Assembly: GCF_014851395.1 (NCBI RefSeq)
Contig: NW_024041150.1
Location: 39,741,437-39,805,436, forward strand
Source: Micropterus salmoides
Lineage: Eukaryota > Chordata > Actinopteri > Centrarchiformes > Centrarchidae
Direction: 5' to 3'
Length of the DNA stretch: 64,000 bases
A model generated the notes under the pieces. The model was not told the origin of the DNA, made no database searches, and saw only the letters and a program-made list of their open reading frames with translations. Both the position numbers and the translations under genes were made by a program. This document shows, piece after piece, positions 13,501 through 26,349 of the stretch; within the stretch, counting starts at the first letter, position 1; each line of letters begins with the position of its first letter.

Positions 13501-16500
13501 ATTCCCTCTTGTTGAGCTACCACTCCTACTTTCTCTTGTTCAGTGAGAAACATGAGCTCTGGTTTGTCCTGCCAGCTAGGATTAGAGATACTCGAGATAT
13601 TCTGTTTTTGAACTGCCCGTGGGAGGAATGTAAATGTAAGAATCTGTACATTCTTGGTTAAAAGCCATGTGAAATCTCTTTTCTCTTTCTTTGTGTGTTT
13701 CCAAAATGTCTGGTCAATCTGTCAGACTCGACTCGCAATGCTTATCGGAATGCACAGATTTGATTTGCTGAGCAGGATCATGAGACGATTAGAGCACATG
13801 CAAATAGTCAGTGAGTTTCCTGGGCCGCCAAACCTGTACAGTAAATGCTAGAAAAGCTATGCGGGTTAAAATAGAAACGCTCCGTCACGAAGTAGTAATT
13901 CTCAATAATTAATTGGCTGTAGGAGAGGACGGCAGCTGGGTCCGGATCCGGACTGTGGTCCGCCTATTAGTGACCTCTGACCTAGATGACTGAGAATCTT
14001 TATAGACAAAAACTTCTATAGTAAACTGCAAAAAATGAGCTAGTTGTTTTATCTAGATCAAAGAGTTGTTATTTTTAAACCTAAAAGAACATTTATGGTC
14101 TACATTTATGCACGTGTACTTATGTCTACCTGCCAACCTTCTGCTTCTGCATTTAATAATCTAAATGTACTTTAAATTTTTTACACAAATGTTTTCTTTT
14201 TTGTTTCAGTCTCTGAAGACAATGCTGCAGATGACCCAAACAGTGTGACATATGCAGTCGTCGTCATAAAACAAAGAAAGGACAAAGGTTTATTTGACTT
14301 TAATTTAGATTTTTCTTTTCTATAACAAGATGTGAGGAACCAACAAGACTTTATAGATAACTTACGTCTTAAGCATTTACATTTTATGTACATATTTACT
14401 CTTTAATTTAAGAAACAAAGTTATACTTTATGATTTGCAATTACGTGAATCACTTAAATAATAATAATAATAAGAGGAGTTGCTTTGTGTAACTCTCCCT
14501 GATGTTGAAAGTGGCAGTTGAGACGTGCTGCCCAGCAGGACTGATGTCTGAATTATTTTTGAATCCTCTCAGTGTGTCATAGATGGTGTTTTGTTTTTAG
14601 ACACAGCAGACGCTGCTGATAATTTGAGTCTTTGCCCCAAGACAAACCACAGCAGAAAACCACAAAGACAAAAGGTGCCCATTTAGTCTGTCAGTATGAG
14701 TATTTTAAGTTCTCTTATCTGTCTGTCAACCTCTTGCTTACTGTTGGTTTCTCTGGTTCAGATGAAGATGAGTCCTCACATCAACCTGTTTACTCTACTT
14801 TGACCATGAGTGCGAATCCACGAGTTTGCAGACCTGATTTGTATATTATTAAATAGTTTTAGATAATATTTCAGGTATTTTCTAAAAATGTGCCCACACA
14901 GTTCTGATGCCCCACAAATCTTTATCTGTTTAAATCAGTATGTAACTGAGAATGCAGATTTCCCCTGCGGTTATTGTTATTTGACCCCTTTAAAGTGACT
15001 CCAAAGGCCCTGTAGCTCACACTGTAATCAATGATCTGTCACACTTTGGGTGATTCCTTTTTTTATTACTTTCTTTGGGCAAGTGAGCTGATGCTGTTCA
15101 GATTGTTGGTAGAAACTATGTGCTGTAATCAGAATGAAAAACAATACATTCCCCCTGAAATGACCTCAAAAGAGCTCTTACTGGCAAAAAGAAACAGACG
15201 CTGACATAATATTTAGCAGTTTGGTTCAAAAGGTGGAAAAATTCAATAAGTTTTAAATTTAGTACATAATACAAAAGCACAGAAAAATAGTAAAATCTAC
15301 ATGCAAGCTGCAATCTGAAATCTCACCACTAACAGCCCCTGTTGACAACACATGGTCCCTTTAAGACACAACAAATCTGATAATCTGAACAGCATTTTTC
15401 AATAACATGAGCTAAAGAAACAATTGTCAAGGTAATCCCATGTTATATTGAACAGACCGTTTTGACCTTTTATCCGGATAAACATTTTTAAGTCAAACTT
15501 TACATTTTCAGTGCCACCACACAGCTTCCCAAGCGTGTGCTTGTGCGCATGCTCGAACTAATAAGGGAACCATAACAGAGTCCGATACAATGGACGGCAT
15601 CATATTCATCGTATTCTTTGTATCATGTTAGTTACCATTGTTCATATGTCGTAGGCTAATGTGGCAAGCCACAACGTTACAACTAATCAATGGATAACGT
15701 TGGTTGGCGTTAGTTGGCAAGCCAACTAAAATGTTTCTCTTGCTTTGCAGTAATGTTAGTTTACCTGTCCAATAGGAGGAAAGCCAACTCTGTGTGTTTA
15801 TATATATGTGAGGTCTGTTCGTTACCCCAGCCTTTTGGATTTTGACTGATTCTCGTTTGGCATGAAGGGCTTCAGCACATAAAACTTTGTTATTGGTTTT
15901 TATCCTTACAGAAGTTTGTCTGTAGGAGCTGATACTTTTTTGATGTTAGCAGAGTAAAATGTTTTAGCTGCAGTAATGTCGCTGCGTATAGAGTTCAGTA
16001 TAAGTTAGCAAAAACTCTTGGGAGCACGCATCAACATCATCATGTTTTTTGTGGAAAATCTGACTTGATTTTTTTCACATAGGAAGCAGTATGTTACAGG
16101 TATCCGAGAAAGCGGGCAAATGGTCCATTATTATGTGAGGTTACAACCAGTTCACAAAAAAGCAATAAAGTGATTAACTTCATTACAAAACTACATACTG
16201 CCTCTTTAACATGAAATATGAATTCTACTTGTCTCTAAAGCAGAATCTGAACCCATGAATCGCACAGCAGCCACAGACTCAAGCTTAACAGAACAGGAAG
16301 TTATCTATTCTCCTATCCAGAAGGTAAGGGGGCTTTCACACCTCAAGTCCGCACCAAGGTACGGATCAAATGATCGTTGTCGTTTTAAAAACTTTTTTTT
16401 TAACATAGTAGTGTGATGGATGCAATGAATGATGAAATACTGGTTTGAGGGACACAAACGCATTGAATATCCCTCCTGTCGTGCAGATTCATGTTTTAAA

Positions 16501-17093
16501 ATTACGAAGGTGTCCTTCTGCTGGGAAGTCCTCAGAGTGGCTGAGAAGGAAACCCCTTCAGTTTTTTCTGAATGACTACAAACTGCTCTTTGAATCTCTA
16601 TAGGGAAATGTTCAGGGCTCAACAAAACAATTAGTTTCATTATCACTTAATCTTCTGATTCATCAATTAATCATTTTATTAACAAAATAATTTATTAATA
16701 ATCAATTTAATGTCAGAATATTGTGAAAAATGCACATAACAATTTCTAAAAAAACAGCTGTTGTGTTTAAGCTTCACCAATACATTTTTTTATCTTGATC
16801 AAAACAGATAAATATTCAGTTTACTATCATAACACAAGACAAAGAAAGTTTTCACACTTGAGAACTGGAGATTTGCTATTTTTGCATCATCTAATTGTTT
16901 CAGTTTGTTAACAGCGATACTGATGAAACTGTAGCTTTTTTACCGTCCTGATCTTTCAGGTAATCAGGCCTGACTTTAGCGTTTAGTTGCTCCTGTAAAA
17001 GCAGAAAACGACCCTGGAGTTAAGAATATTTTTACCAAAGATATAATCTTTTTGTTTTCTGTTTTACAGGCCACAAAGAGCAGCGACACCTGA
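10530..17093 (+). CDS. FCRL-A: Fc-receptor-like inhibitory receptor with one Ig domain
   Basis: Exons: leader 10530-10560 and 10654-10707, Ig domain 11798-12043, transmembrane 12363-12485, cytoplasmic 12795-12860, 14210-14287, 14762-14809, 16244-16323, and 17070-17093 with TGA. This route gives 249 residues in frame. The Ig domain is the second-domain type of FCRL-B and FCRL-C (PALPVLVGQNVVLRC, VSKSDEGVYKC). The membrane segment is NVLILLWVVVTTLSLTLGLL. The tail carries VTYAVV and VIYSPI, both fitting the ITIM consensus, plus PVYSTL, so recruitment of SH2 phosphatases is the family expectation. If the weak donor after 14809 is not used, the exon reads on to a TAG at 14854-14856 and ends the protein at 230 residues. 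The first Ig domain present in its relatives is missing, yet the frame is kept because the exons are phase 1-1. The leader is weakly hydrophobic (MMLEFIRLE), so surface export is uncertain. Confidence 0.7.
10941..11230 (+). mobile_element. tRNA-derived SINE (Mermaid/V-SINE-like)
   Basis: The head resembles a tRNA with an A-box-like 'tggcccggtgg' and B-box 'gggttcaaacc'. It is followed by the conserved fish SINE body ('tgtgtggagtttgcatg', 'ctcccaccgtcca') and a LINE-type tail ('tgtcagctgggattg'). It lies in the FCRL-A intron where relatives carry the first Ig exon. Family naming is from memory of the conserved core, not from a search. Confidence 0.8.
13147..13979. mobile_element. Non-autonomous hAT element with 8-bp target duplication
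   Basis: The 833-bp element starts CAGGGGTATTC and ends GACCTCTG, giving short imperfect terminal inverted repeats (CAGGGG / CCTCTG). It is flanked by the direct repeat 'acctagat' at 13139-13146 and 13980-13987, the 8-bp duplication typical of hAT transposons. It holds no transposase frame that I can see. A diverged partial copy lies in the opposite orientation at about 52330-52960. It sits in an FCRL-A intron. Confidence 0.75.
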
Positions 17094-17397
17094 CCGAGGA
17101 AGGGAGGAGAGACCCTGTTGGTGTCATTATGTTACTATGTGTTGAACTTATTTGTGTATTTTTAAAGTAATTTCATATAACTTCATTACATGTAATTAGA
17201 ATATTCACTGTAATTGAAAATGCCAAGCAATATATTTACACACATAGGGGATGTTTAGTCTTTAGTTTTAACTCACAGCATCAGTGTCAGGCAGAAGTTA
17301 GTTAGATTTATTATTAACTGTCACATTCAGAAACCATCTGTCTGTAAAAATTGTTACAGTCTTCTGCAACATTGTGAGCAATGTATTCTCCTAAATT

Positions 17398-17441
<44 letters not shown>

Positions 17442-18011
17442 CTCATCAGAGGCTGACAGACACCAGTATGAATAATAACACCTACTCTATCTGCTATCAT
17501 AAACAGAGAAATGTTATTGCTCAGTTTCAGTGAAGAGATATACAGACAGATTTTGTTAATTAGCTTATTATAAATTTGCAGACTTCTTTTTTCTTTTATT
17601 TTTACAGCAGCATGGAACATCTGCACAATTTGATATATAAATGTATTTTTATTGTTCTGTGTAAGCATTACCCTTAAAGCTTGAATGCATGTGCACTCCA
17701 GATATAGCTGCGGCTAGCTGACCATGTGGTTATCACAAACAACGGCTGAATTCTCAGTTCTGCGTCCATGTATGTTGCTGAAAACACTGTAAGTCAGAGG
17801 GTCTATATGCAAAAAAGAAGGGAGACATGGCTGGTAGTAATGTCTTCAAGCAGAGTTGCTAAACACCTCATTTCACTGATCACCTTACTGAAAGAAGTCA
17901 TCTGTAGACTTAAGTTAGTTTCATATTGTCTGTATTCTCCCTCTTTGTGTGGCTCACTGAGTCTGGGCTGTGACACAGTAAATACAGAAAGATTAAGATA
18001 AAGACATGAAC
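17094..18011. other. Intergenic between FCRL-A and the BTNL pseudogene
   Basis: This is the 3' flank of FCRL-A (plus) running into the 3' flank of the decayed BTNL copy (minus). Apart from the (CA)n tract at 17400-17439 I see nothing coding. From about 17935 the sequence matches 1555 onward, marking the edge of the duplicated BTNL block. Confidence 0.5.
17400..17439. repeat. (CA)n microsatellite
   Basis: An almost perfect CA dinucleotide run of about 18 units, just downstream of the FCRL-A stop. Confidence 0.95.
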
Positions 18012-19460
18012 CTCTTTGTTCTTGTTCTCCAGCTCTTCCTTCACAGTCTGCAGGTCGTTCTCCTTCCTCTGCTTCTCTTCTTGGAGCTGCTGCAGCTCAG
18101 CTTGTTTGGTTTCAACCTGGAAGGACAGCGAGAAGTTTTAAAGAGAGGAGAAGAGACAAATGTTCTTTTTACTAACATTTAATACTTTACACTATAAATT
18201 AACATCTGTGTCAGAAAAAACTAATTTAAGACTATTTTGTGCTTGACCTACATAAACTACTGTGAGTTTGACTTTGTCTACATTAGATGACATAAAGAAT
18301 GTGACTTCATACTAAAATCAGTGTATTATATTATTAAACTAAAGATGAACCTCATTCCTCTTGGTCTCCAGCTCATCTTTCAGTGTCCGTACTCTTTTCT
18401 CAGCTTCATCCCTCCTCTGCTGCTCCTTAAACTGAAAGAGAGGAGAGACATAAACAGGGACAACAATCCAGACATGATACTATTAATGTAAATTAAATGT
18501 TTAACAGAATAAATCAGAAGTTAAATTTTGAGTTTAAATTTGATAACTTAAGTCTGCAGTGGTTCATACTGGTTTCAGTAAATCAAACTTCCCACTTAAA
18601 GTCTCGGTTTTGTCTTTTGCTGCCATTTCAAGGATTCTCAACATCACAAAAAGTTGGTCACAATTAAAAACCAATCAAAAGACGTCAACTTAATTTAAAT
18701 TCTTTTCAGCAGTATTGCATTTGTTTCTTTACCTCTCTAACTCTTTACCTTTTGTGTTGTTTTAATCTCCATTGAATTTTGCTTTGAATGTTATGTCCTG
18801 TTTCTTTACTTACATGTTTTGTCTCCCTTTCCCCTTTTCTGTTCTTCACACTCTTCATTTTCACTGTTTCATTTCTCATGAGCTGCTCTCTTTCTGCTTC
18901 AATGTGAATCTGATCTTCAGCTTTGTTTCTTTTAAAGCGCTCCTTCTGTTCTCCTTTATCCATTTCATCCCTGTGGCTTCTCTTGCTCTCTGTGTGAAAA
19001 TACAGGCAGTAGAATTAAAGTCATGTCCTTGCATCACAGCATATGAGACATTTGAGTCTAAAATTAGGCGTTAATGGGCTACAAAAATAAGACACCTGAC
19101 AATTTCACTTATTGCTAATAAAAGTTCAGCTATTTGAAACTAAAACATTGATCACATCATCAATCATTTCTACCTGTAATCTGAATATTTGTCTCTCTGG
19201 TCTGGTTGATGTCCTTCTGTTGGACTCTACAGGTGAAGTTGTTGCTGTGTCTCTTCTCCACAGTCACTCTGCTGCTGACAGTATAGAGGTCATCAGGACC
19301 TCTGACTGTCTCTGTAGGTCCAGCAGAGAGGAGGTTTCCCTCACCGTCCAGCCAAAACACCTCAGGCTCTGGATACCAGCCTGCAGACTCACACTGTAAC
19401 ACCACTCCCCCTTTGTGTCTGTCAATCCCTGCTAAACTGATGACAGGTGAGGAGACGCCC
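18012..19460 (-). pseudogene. Decayed BTNL-1 copy lacking V-set and transmembrane exons
   Basis: This is a duplicate of BTNL-1. It keeps the C1-like exon (19174-19460), the charged cytoplasmic exon (18814-18989) and both coiled-coil exons (18351-18431, 18012-18116). The transmembrane exon is gone: the sequence jumps from the equivalent of about 3244 to about 3531. The leader and V exons are also gone: after about 19490 the sequence resumes as the equivalent of about 7555. The C exon is 287 nt instead of 288, a 1-bp loss next to its acceptor that breaks the frame. The first coiled-coil exon lacks 18 nt in frame. With no leader, V domain or membrane anchor it cannot make a BTNL receptor, although individual exons remain largely open. 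Confidence 0.85.
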
Positions 19461-21298
19461 CTGATGTTGAGCAAGAGGAACATTTAAAGTGAAAACATTA
19501 TTGTACTTTAAAGACTCATGTGAACTTCTATCCAGGGAAAATATCATTTAAATCCTGAACAGACTTAAAAAATATTTTTTTCCCCCTTATCTTGTCTGAT
19601 GACTAATTTTATCACTGAATCCCAAATTGAAATGAATTTAACAAAGAACTGTTTTTGTGAATTCTGCTCCATGTTCTGCTTATTCTGCATATAGTTCAAA
19701 TTATAAACTACACATATATACATACACATTTATACATATTAAATCATATTCTTTTCTCTGTTTGAATTTAAACAAAGCCCTACAGACTCCACTGACCTTC
19801 ACTGACAGTATCGTTACACAAATAATAGGCACCATTGCTCTAAAAGTTGCTCCGTGTATCATCAGCTTTAGACATGATTTATTACTGACTAATGGACTTT
19901 GTACAGTGTAAAGGGTTTTATGAAACGATTATATCAGATTTAAAACCTTTTTAAATTCACTAAGACAGTCTGTGATACAACAAAAGTGAAAATATTTCAC
20001 CTGCAGAATGTTCTTGTGGTCCCTCCCTGTTGACAAAAGTGAAAGTAAAAATCACGACATGTTTTAGCCGGTCAATGTTTTACTACCGTAATCCCCTTCC
20101 CCCACCACCCCGCCACTATCCGTTCAAAACATAGTTGGATTTGCCACAAGCAAGATTGCCCAGCAACATCGCTCAAAAAGTTGCCCAGTGTATCATCAGC
20201 TTTAGTATTGGACAGGTTGCTGTCAAACAGGCGTCCTGTGAAAAACTGAGACTTTGTTCTGCCCCGATCTGACTGAGAGAAACTCAAGGGCGCGTTCAAT
20301 CTCAAAACGTTTGGAACCGGTTTTTGTGTTGAACAACTCGGAACAGTGCGCAGCGGTCTCAAGGTGTGTTCTTTACCTGCTCTATATGAAAAGCGCTATA
20401 AGATAACTGTTGTTGTAAATTGGGGCTATATAAAACGGAATTGGACATAATTGGACAAGAGAAACTGAGAAAGGTAATGTGAATGGTGTCATTGTCATGT
20501 TGGTGTTACTGGAGTAGAACCGAGAGAGTTAACGTCCATAGACTCCTGATCAGAGGAGCAGGAAGAGAAAGAGAAAGAGAGAAATAAGGTTTTACTGGTT
20601 TAACTGGCTGAATTAATTTGTGAACGTTGATGGCGCACACTCACGGTTTGACGACTCTTTGACGCAAACAATAGGTATGTAGGCTTTTTACATGTAATAC
20701 TTTTGTTTTAAGACCTTAGTTTAACAAAATGTTTCCTAACCTATATTTAAAAAACCAACACAGTATCTCTCAATCTTTCACAGATCTTACTGTATTGGTG
20801 GTTTTTAGCACAGTTGGTGTTTGGTGTGTCATTAATACACAAAATGTAATAGTAGACTTGCGCTATGGAGAGCCAAATCTAATTTACATAAAACAGTACA
20901 TATTCTTATATATATACATCAGATATATGAGCACAAATGAAAGCAAAATACAACACAAATTTGTTTAAAATAAATTGATACCTTTTTAAGGCTGTTTGTT
21001 CTAAAAGGGTGGTCAACATGATCTGTACCAACTTGAAATGCACTATAAACCTTTTACTGAGTTTCTGTGACAAATCATAAATCACAGCATAAATTGTTGA
21101 ATCAGAAGTAAGCATACATTATTTCTATTAAATGGACTATAAATGCAAAACTATCACCAGATTGCTGAAAGTCTGAACCATGTGGGTCATTTCCCTGCCT
21201 TTAGTTTTCTAAGACCGCTAAGTAAAGGGTTCATTTTACTAGAGTTAAAGTAGTTTTCCTGTTTACAGTTGATTTATTTATATTCTCTCAATTCCAGA
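19461..21298. other. Upstream flanks of the BTNL pseudogene and BTNL-2
   Basis: About 19600-20360 matches the BTNL-1 5' flank at 7555-8450. About 20660-21298 is the BTNL-2 5' flank, with a diverged copy at about 49760-50425. No extra exon was found. The two genes are arranged head to head, as BTNL-1 and FCRL-A are. Confidence 0.5.
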
Positions 21299-24200
21299 AT
21301 GATTCACCAGAACAAACAACCTCTGCTAAGTGACCTTAGTGCTTTGGTTTTGCATCACACTGTCGTCTTGGTTCTCCTAACCCACTTTTGTGCAAGTAAG
21401 TTACACATAAGCATAATAATAAAGTCTTTCTATTCAATCTTACATAATAAAATACAAGTCTTCAGCCATGCTAGTGTCTTGGTAAGACTGTGTGTAGTGT
21501 TCACCATATTTATCATTTAGCATGCTAACATTTGGTAATTAACACTAAATACATATCACAGCTCATTCTGATATGAATGTCATTTTGCAGGTAACTGATC
21601 ATAAATCAAAGTAGTGGACATACAGAAAGTTAGACTTGATGTTTGCACTAGATGAATATTCAGAGAGTCATAAAAGGTATTACAGTTAATCCTATGAAGA
21701 AAATGATGTAAATGATCCACAGTTTTATTTCACAGACAAACAACAAAGGAGCTTGAGCAGGATTTAAAAACAGCCCTGTCTTTCCCCAGGTCAGTCTCAG
21801 ATAGTAGCAATGGTTGGTGAAGACATTATGTTGCCATGTCATCTGGAACCTGCCGTGGATGCTGTTTCTATGACTGTGGAGTGGGCAAGAAGAGATCTGA
21901 GCCCCAGATTTGTCCTCGTGAGACGTGGCGGTGTGGAACTCCTGATTAACCAGAATCCATTATATGTGGGAAGAACATCCCTCTCCATCAACAAACTGAA
22001 GCACGGAGATGCTTCCCTGAAGCTCTCCAATGTGAAACTGTCTGATGAGGGAACGTATATTTGCAGCATTCTCACACAGGGAACATCATCTGAGGTTAAG
22101 GTTTATGTAGGTAAGTGGCTTTAATCCAAGAGGTTGAAGATGATGAAGTCAAAGATTTAGCACGTCTGACTTTAATACATGAGACTGGAGCTTGGGTCCC
22201 ATCACAGACTTGCAATTAACATTCAGCTCTTTAGTTAACCGTATCTAAAAAACAGTGTTTTAGTTAACTAACCATAATACAAATTAAAGAACTCCTGCAC
22301 ACTGTCTCACACTCAAGACACTGAACATAACCTCAACACTTAACCTTTGCAGTAACCACATCATTCCCTAACCTTAACCATACTATGGTTGCCATGTGCA
22401 GATAACAGAGAGAGCAATTAAAAAAACATTATCATTGTATTTAAGATTTGGTTTTATAGATTCATCCCTTATTGAAGTTCCTGTCTGGTGATATATTGAA
22501 TATTGTGGTTCATTAAAGGTTTTCAAAAAGAGGACCCTTTGATAATGAGAGCAAAATGGCAGACAATAATCTCACTCTTATTAATCAATCAGTATTTGAG
22601 ATATTGTAAGGCAATTTGAACATGGGGAAATATAAAAGAGACACTAAAATAGTCAAATAGAGCAAAGAGTTAAATAGAAAATAAAACAGAATAATCAGGA
22701 CAGTAAACGTTACAGTGCAGTGCAAGCTATTAATCTACAGTCTAAGATTTGATTTGTTTTAATATTCAGCAGATTTAAGATGATCCTCCATTCCTGCTGT
22801 GAGTGGTATTGTGGGACAACAACAACTTGAAGCTGAATTCTGGTACAATGGTCTTAGAAAGAACTTTCAGCAGACCTGCAGTTTTCTGGGAACGCTGAAT
22901 CTCCATGTTTAGTTTTGACTCTGGGGACAGAAAGAAGACCTGTCCCAAATGACCTCAGAGGTCTGGATGGTTCATAATGTAGCAACTGTATTGTAGTTCA
23001 CACAGCAGATAGTTAGGAACAGTTCAGTAACTTTCAGAGTGGTGAGAGACCTGGGTTTAACTCCCCTACAAATGGGTCCCTGAGCAAGACCCTTAACCCC
23101 TAGTTGCTCCAGAGGCGTGCGACGTATGACAAAATAGCAATTTTAAGTCGCTTTGGATGAAAGCGTCAGCTAAATGAATAAATGTAAGAAGTGCTGTGAT
23201 TTCATTTTTTATGGAGATTTTTGTCACATTGTCCTCTTCCTCATCTTCAGGTTCCGTCTCATCACCAGTTTTAAGCATTTCCAAAAACAGCAGTGGGTTA
23301 TTATTAGACTGTAAATCTAAAGGCTGGTATCCAGAGCCTGCGGTGTTTTGGCTGGACGGTGAGGGAAACCTCCTCTCTGCTGGACCTCCAGAGACAGTCA
23401 GAGGTCCTGATGACCTCTATACTGTCAGCAGCAGAGTGACTGTGGAGAAGAGACACAACAACAGCTTCACCTGTAGAGTCCAACAGAAGGACATCAACCA
23501 GAACAGACAAGTGGAGATTCATATTCCAGGTAAACACGATTTAGAAAGTTTTATCAAGTTTAAGTACATATATTTTAGCACTATTTAATTCCCATTGCTA
23601 TATCTAGGGTAATCTGATGAGCTTGGATGCTTCGGATCATAAGCAGTTCCTTTCTTTCTCCACACTTTGGCCTTTCCATCACTTTGGTAGAGATTAATCT
23701 TGGTCCCATCAGTCTATAAGATTGTGTTGCAGAACCTTTGCGGCTCATCTCTGTACTTCTTTGCTAATTTCAATCTGGCCTTCTGATTCTTCCTGCTGAT
23801 GAGTGGTTTGCATCTTGTGGTGTGGCCTCTATATTTCTGCTCTCTGAGTCTTCTTCAAGCATTTTGAAACCTTCACCCCTGCACAGTGGAGGTCCTTGGT
23901 GATGTCACTTACTGATGTTTTGGGGGTTTTCTTCACAGCTTAACGATATTTCTGTCATCAACTACTGTTGTTTTCCTTGGCCGACCTGTTCGACGTCTGT
24001 TGCTCAGTTGCCAAATTGTTGTGCTTGCTCTGCCCAATGTTTGTCCAATGGCTCTGGTCGATTGTCCTTCTTTTCTCACCTTGACATTTGCTTGCTTTTC
24101 TCCCATAGACAGCTCTCTGGTCTTATGTTGGTTTATCCTCTTTAACAGGAAATGCAGTTTTTATAGGTTTGAACCAAGGATGAAAACTTAGACCAGTCAT

Positions 24201-26349
24201 GCAGAGCTATTTAATGTTTGGAAAATCAACCTAAAAGTCAGTCACATGTTCCAATAGTTTTGCTCACTTGAAAAATGGGTGGGTTCAAACAAGCGGTGGT
24301 ATGTCCTGAATTGTTTAACACATCTACATGTGAATACCACGAAATCAAAACTGAAATTCTGAACTCTTGTCTCATACTCATCTTTTGATCTTAAGCCTAA
24401 ACGTCTTCAGTGAACAACAAAATCAAAGGAATTTGCCGTTACAACACTTTTGGAGGGGATTATATATATAAATATATAATATATCTGCTTATGCATAAAG
24501 TAATATAAAATAATTTCAGTATAATAAATGCATTGCTAATCATGTAACGTGCTGTGTCCTGCCTCCCACCAAGAAGAGGTCAGTTAATATGGCCTATTTA
24601 GCTGCCTCTTGTGGCAAAAGTTTTTCGTATTTATTATTTTTTTTTGGCACCACACATTTCTTTTTCATGTTTCTTTTTGCCATTTTTGCCATTTCTGCTG
24701 CGCTTGTCACACAAACCTGGGCTGAGTTCAGCCCTGACAAAATTTTTTAAAATTGACGTCACCCAACTCCTTTGATTAATGTTTTTGAGCCAATCAGATT
24801 TCAGCAAAAACAAGGATTAGTCCGAGCTGGGAGGGGCCGCCCTTATAACCCCTCAATATTGAAAGTATTAGTCTGAAGCAGACACATACAGCGTTCCGCT
24901 GCAGCTGACAAGACGGCCGGCCAGGTCTTGTATTGTAAAGTAAAACATTAGAACTATAATATATAATAAAAACTTTTGACCACTGGCCGGTTCAGCCTGA
25001 AATGGAATTCGCTGTTGGTCTTTGAAGCCGTGTTTGGTCCTGTTCATGCCATGTTCACTGGGAGGCTACTGAGTGCGGTTTTGTTGTCCCGCTCTCCCGG
25101 CTCTGATTCCCATTCCGCCTTCATCCATGCTGGCTACCCCCAACCCCTGGCCAGAAAAAAGATTGAGTAAAGGTGTAAACACTCTCATACAGTCAATGGT
25201 AAACATTAATTTGACCACTAATTGCATGGCTAGCTGAGCTAATAAGATAATGGCAGCTAATTAGCAGCAGTTAGCAGATGCTTCAGTAACAAGTAACACT
25301 ACCTGTCCATAAAGTTGTGTTTTTCAGTGGGGCATGTTTGGCCTCCAGAAACACTATGCCCCAGCAGCATTAAAATATATAGAAAACCTTTCATTGGACG
25401 CTAAATTAATAAAGGCCCCTGAATGCAGAATGAATCAACAACATTTTCCAGGAAATGCCAAACTCTAAAATATCATCAAGAAAGCCTACAAAACAACCTT
25501 TTTTTGCCATTGATGGACCAGAAACTGGCAAATTAGTGATGTATTGCAAGGCATACCTTATAAAAAACATTTAAACATTGATTTTGATTTCATGGGAATG
25601 GGAGCATTTATGTTTGTATGTTTCTCTAAAATTACACTGAGCAGACAACACATCTTTGATACTCTCTTATATTTATTTGCATATTTGGTATTAAAGTAAT
25701 CCAAAAATAATCAGGTTACATTATTTTTAAATTATGGTACTTTGATTATGTTACCGATTACATTTTTTAACAAGTAATTAGTAGGCTAATTGTACTGGAA
25801 TACACTTTTAAAGTAAACCTCCCAACACAGAGGATAATTAAATGCCACCTAGCTTTGTGCTATAACATATACTCAGTGTCATTGGTTGCCACTGTCAAAG
25901 AAAGGAGTTCGACTTGTCTCCTGTGGTTTCGCTCCTCTTGAGCTGCATGGTGGTATCACTTCAGTTCATTTAGGTTAACAAATAGACACAGGCAGAAATT
26001 AAACAATTGGTATGAAGGTTATTATTTATTGTCCATAACAGGAGTTACAAGGGTACCTTGGATTTGTGGGAACTTTCCTGTGTTTGTTTTCCTCTTTCTC
26101 TCCCTTTATTCCTGACAACATACTTGTGTTAAAAAACGACTGGCATTCATGATGTTTAGTAACCAGTGAATAGGACAAATGACCACCATCTGACTGTAAT
26201 AATGTAAATGTGAATTTTACATTTTTCTGATTTCAGATGATTTTTTCATCGTCCCACCTAGTTGTGATGGTTGGATCATAGCGGCTTCCTGCTTAATGTT
26301 TGTGGTTGTTGTTATGGGCATTGCTTTGTGTAAATGCAGACGACGTTGA
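21299..26349 (+). CDS. BTNL-2: short-tailed butyrophilin/B7-like receptor
   Basis: Exons: leader 21299-21395 (ATG at 21299), V-set 21790-22110, C1-like 23251-23529, and transmembrane plus stop 26237-26349. They total 810 nt, 269 residues. The leader has a hydrophobic core (LHHTVVLVLL) ending HFCAS. The V domain shows IMLPCHLEPAVD, VEWARRD and DEGTYIC. The C domain has the family block GWYPEPAVFWLDGEG and FTCRVQQKD. The membrane segment is IIAASCLMFVVVVMGIALCK followed by CRRR and TGA. Its V and C domains are close to BTNL-1, but it lacks the cytoplasmic coiled coil. The stop lies 8 nt before a good gtaagt donor at 26358, so the tail may have been lost by a point mutation. A decayed cytoplasmic block remains at 27260-27466. 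A Tc1 relic sits in the last intron. It should be displayed at the cell surface if expressed. Confidence 0.78.
23600..24450 (-). mobile_element. Tc1/mariner transposase relic
   Basis: Read on the minus strand, broken frames give Tc1-type blocks: CKPLISRKNQKARL, then TDGTKINLYQSDGKAKVW and RKKGTAYDPKH, with stops and frame changes in between. The N-terminal helix-turn-helix region can be followed weakly to about 24150. It lies in the BTNL-2 intron between the C1 and transmembrane exons, opposite to the gene. The element ends were not defined. It is inactive. Confidence 0.7.

Noticed and set aside
14601..14674. Extra FCRL-A tail exon (DTADAADNLSL...)
   Set aside because: Splice signals exist, but the 74-nt length would break the phase-1 frame into the next exon, and no tyrosine motif is present. 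Left out of the model.
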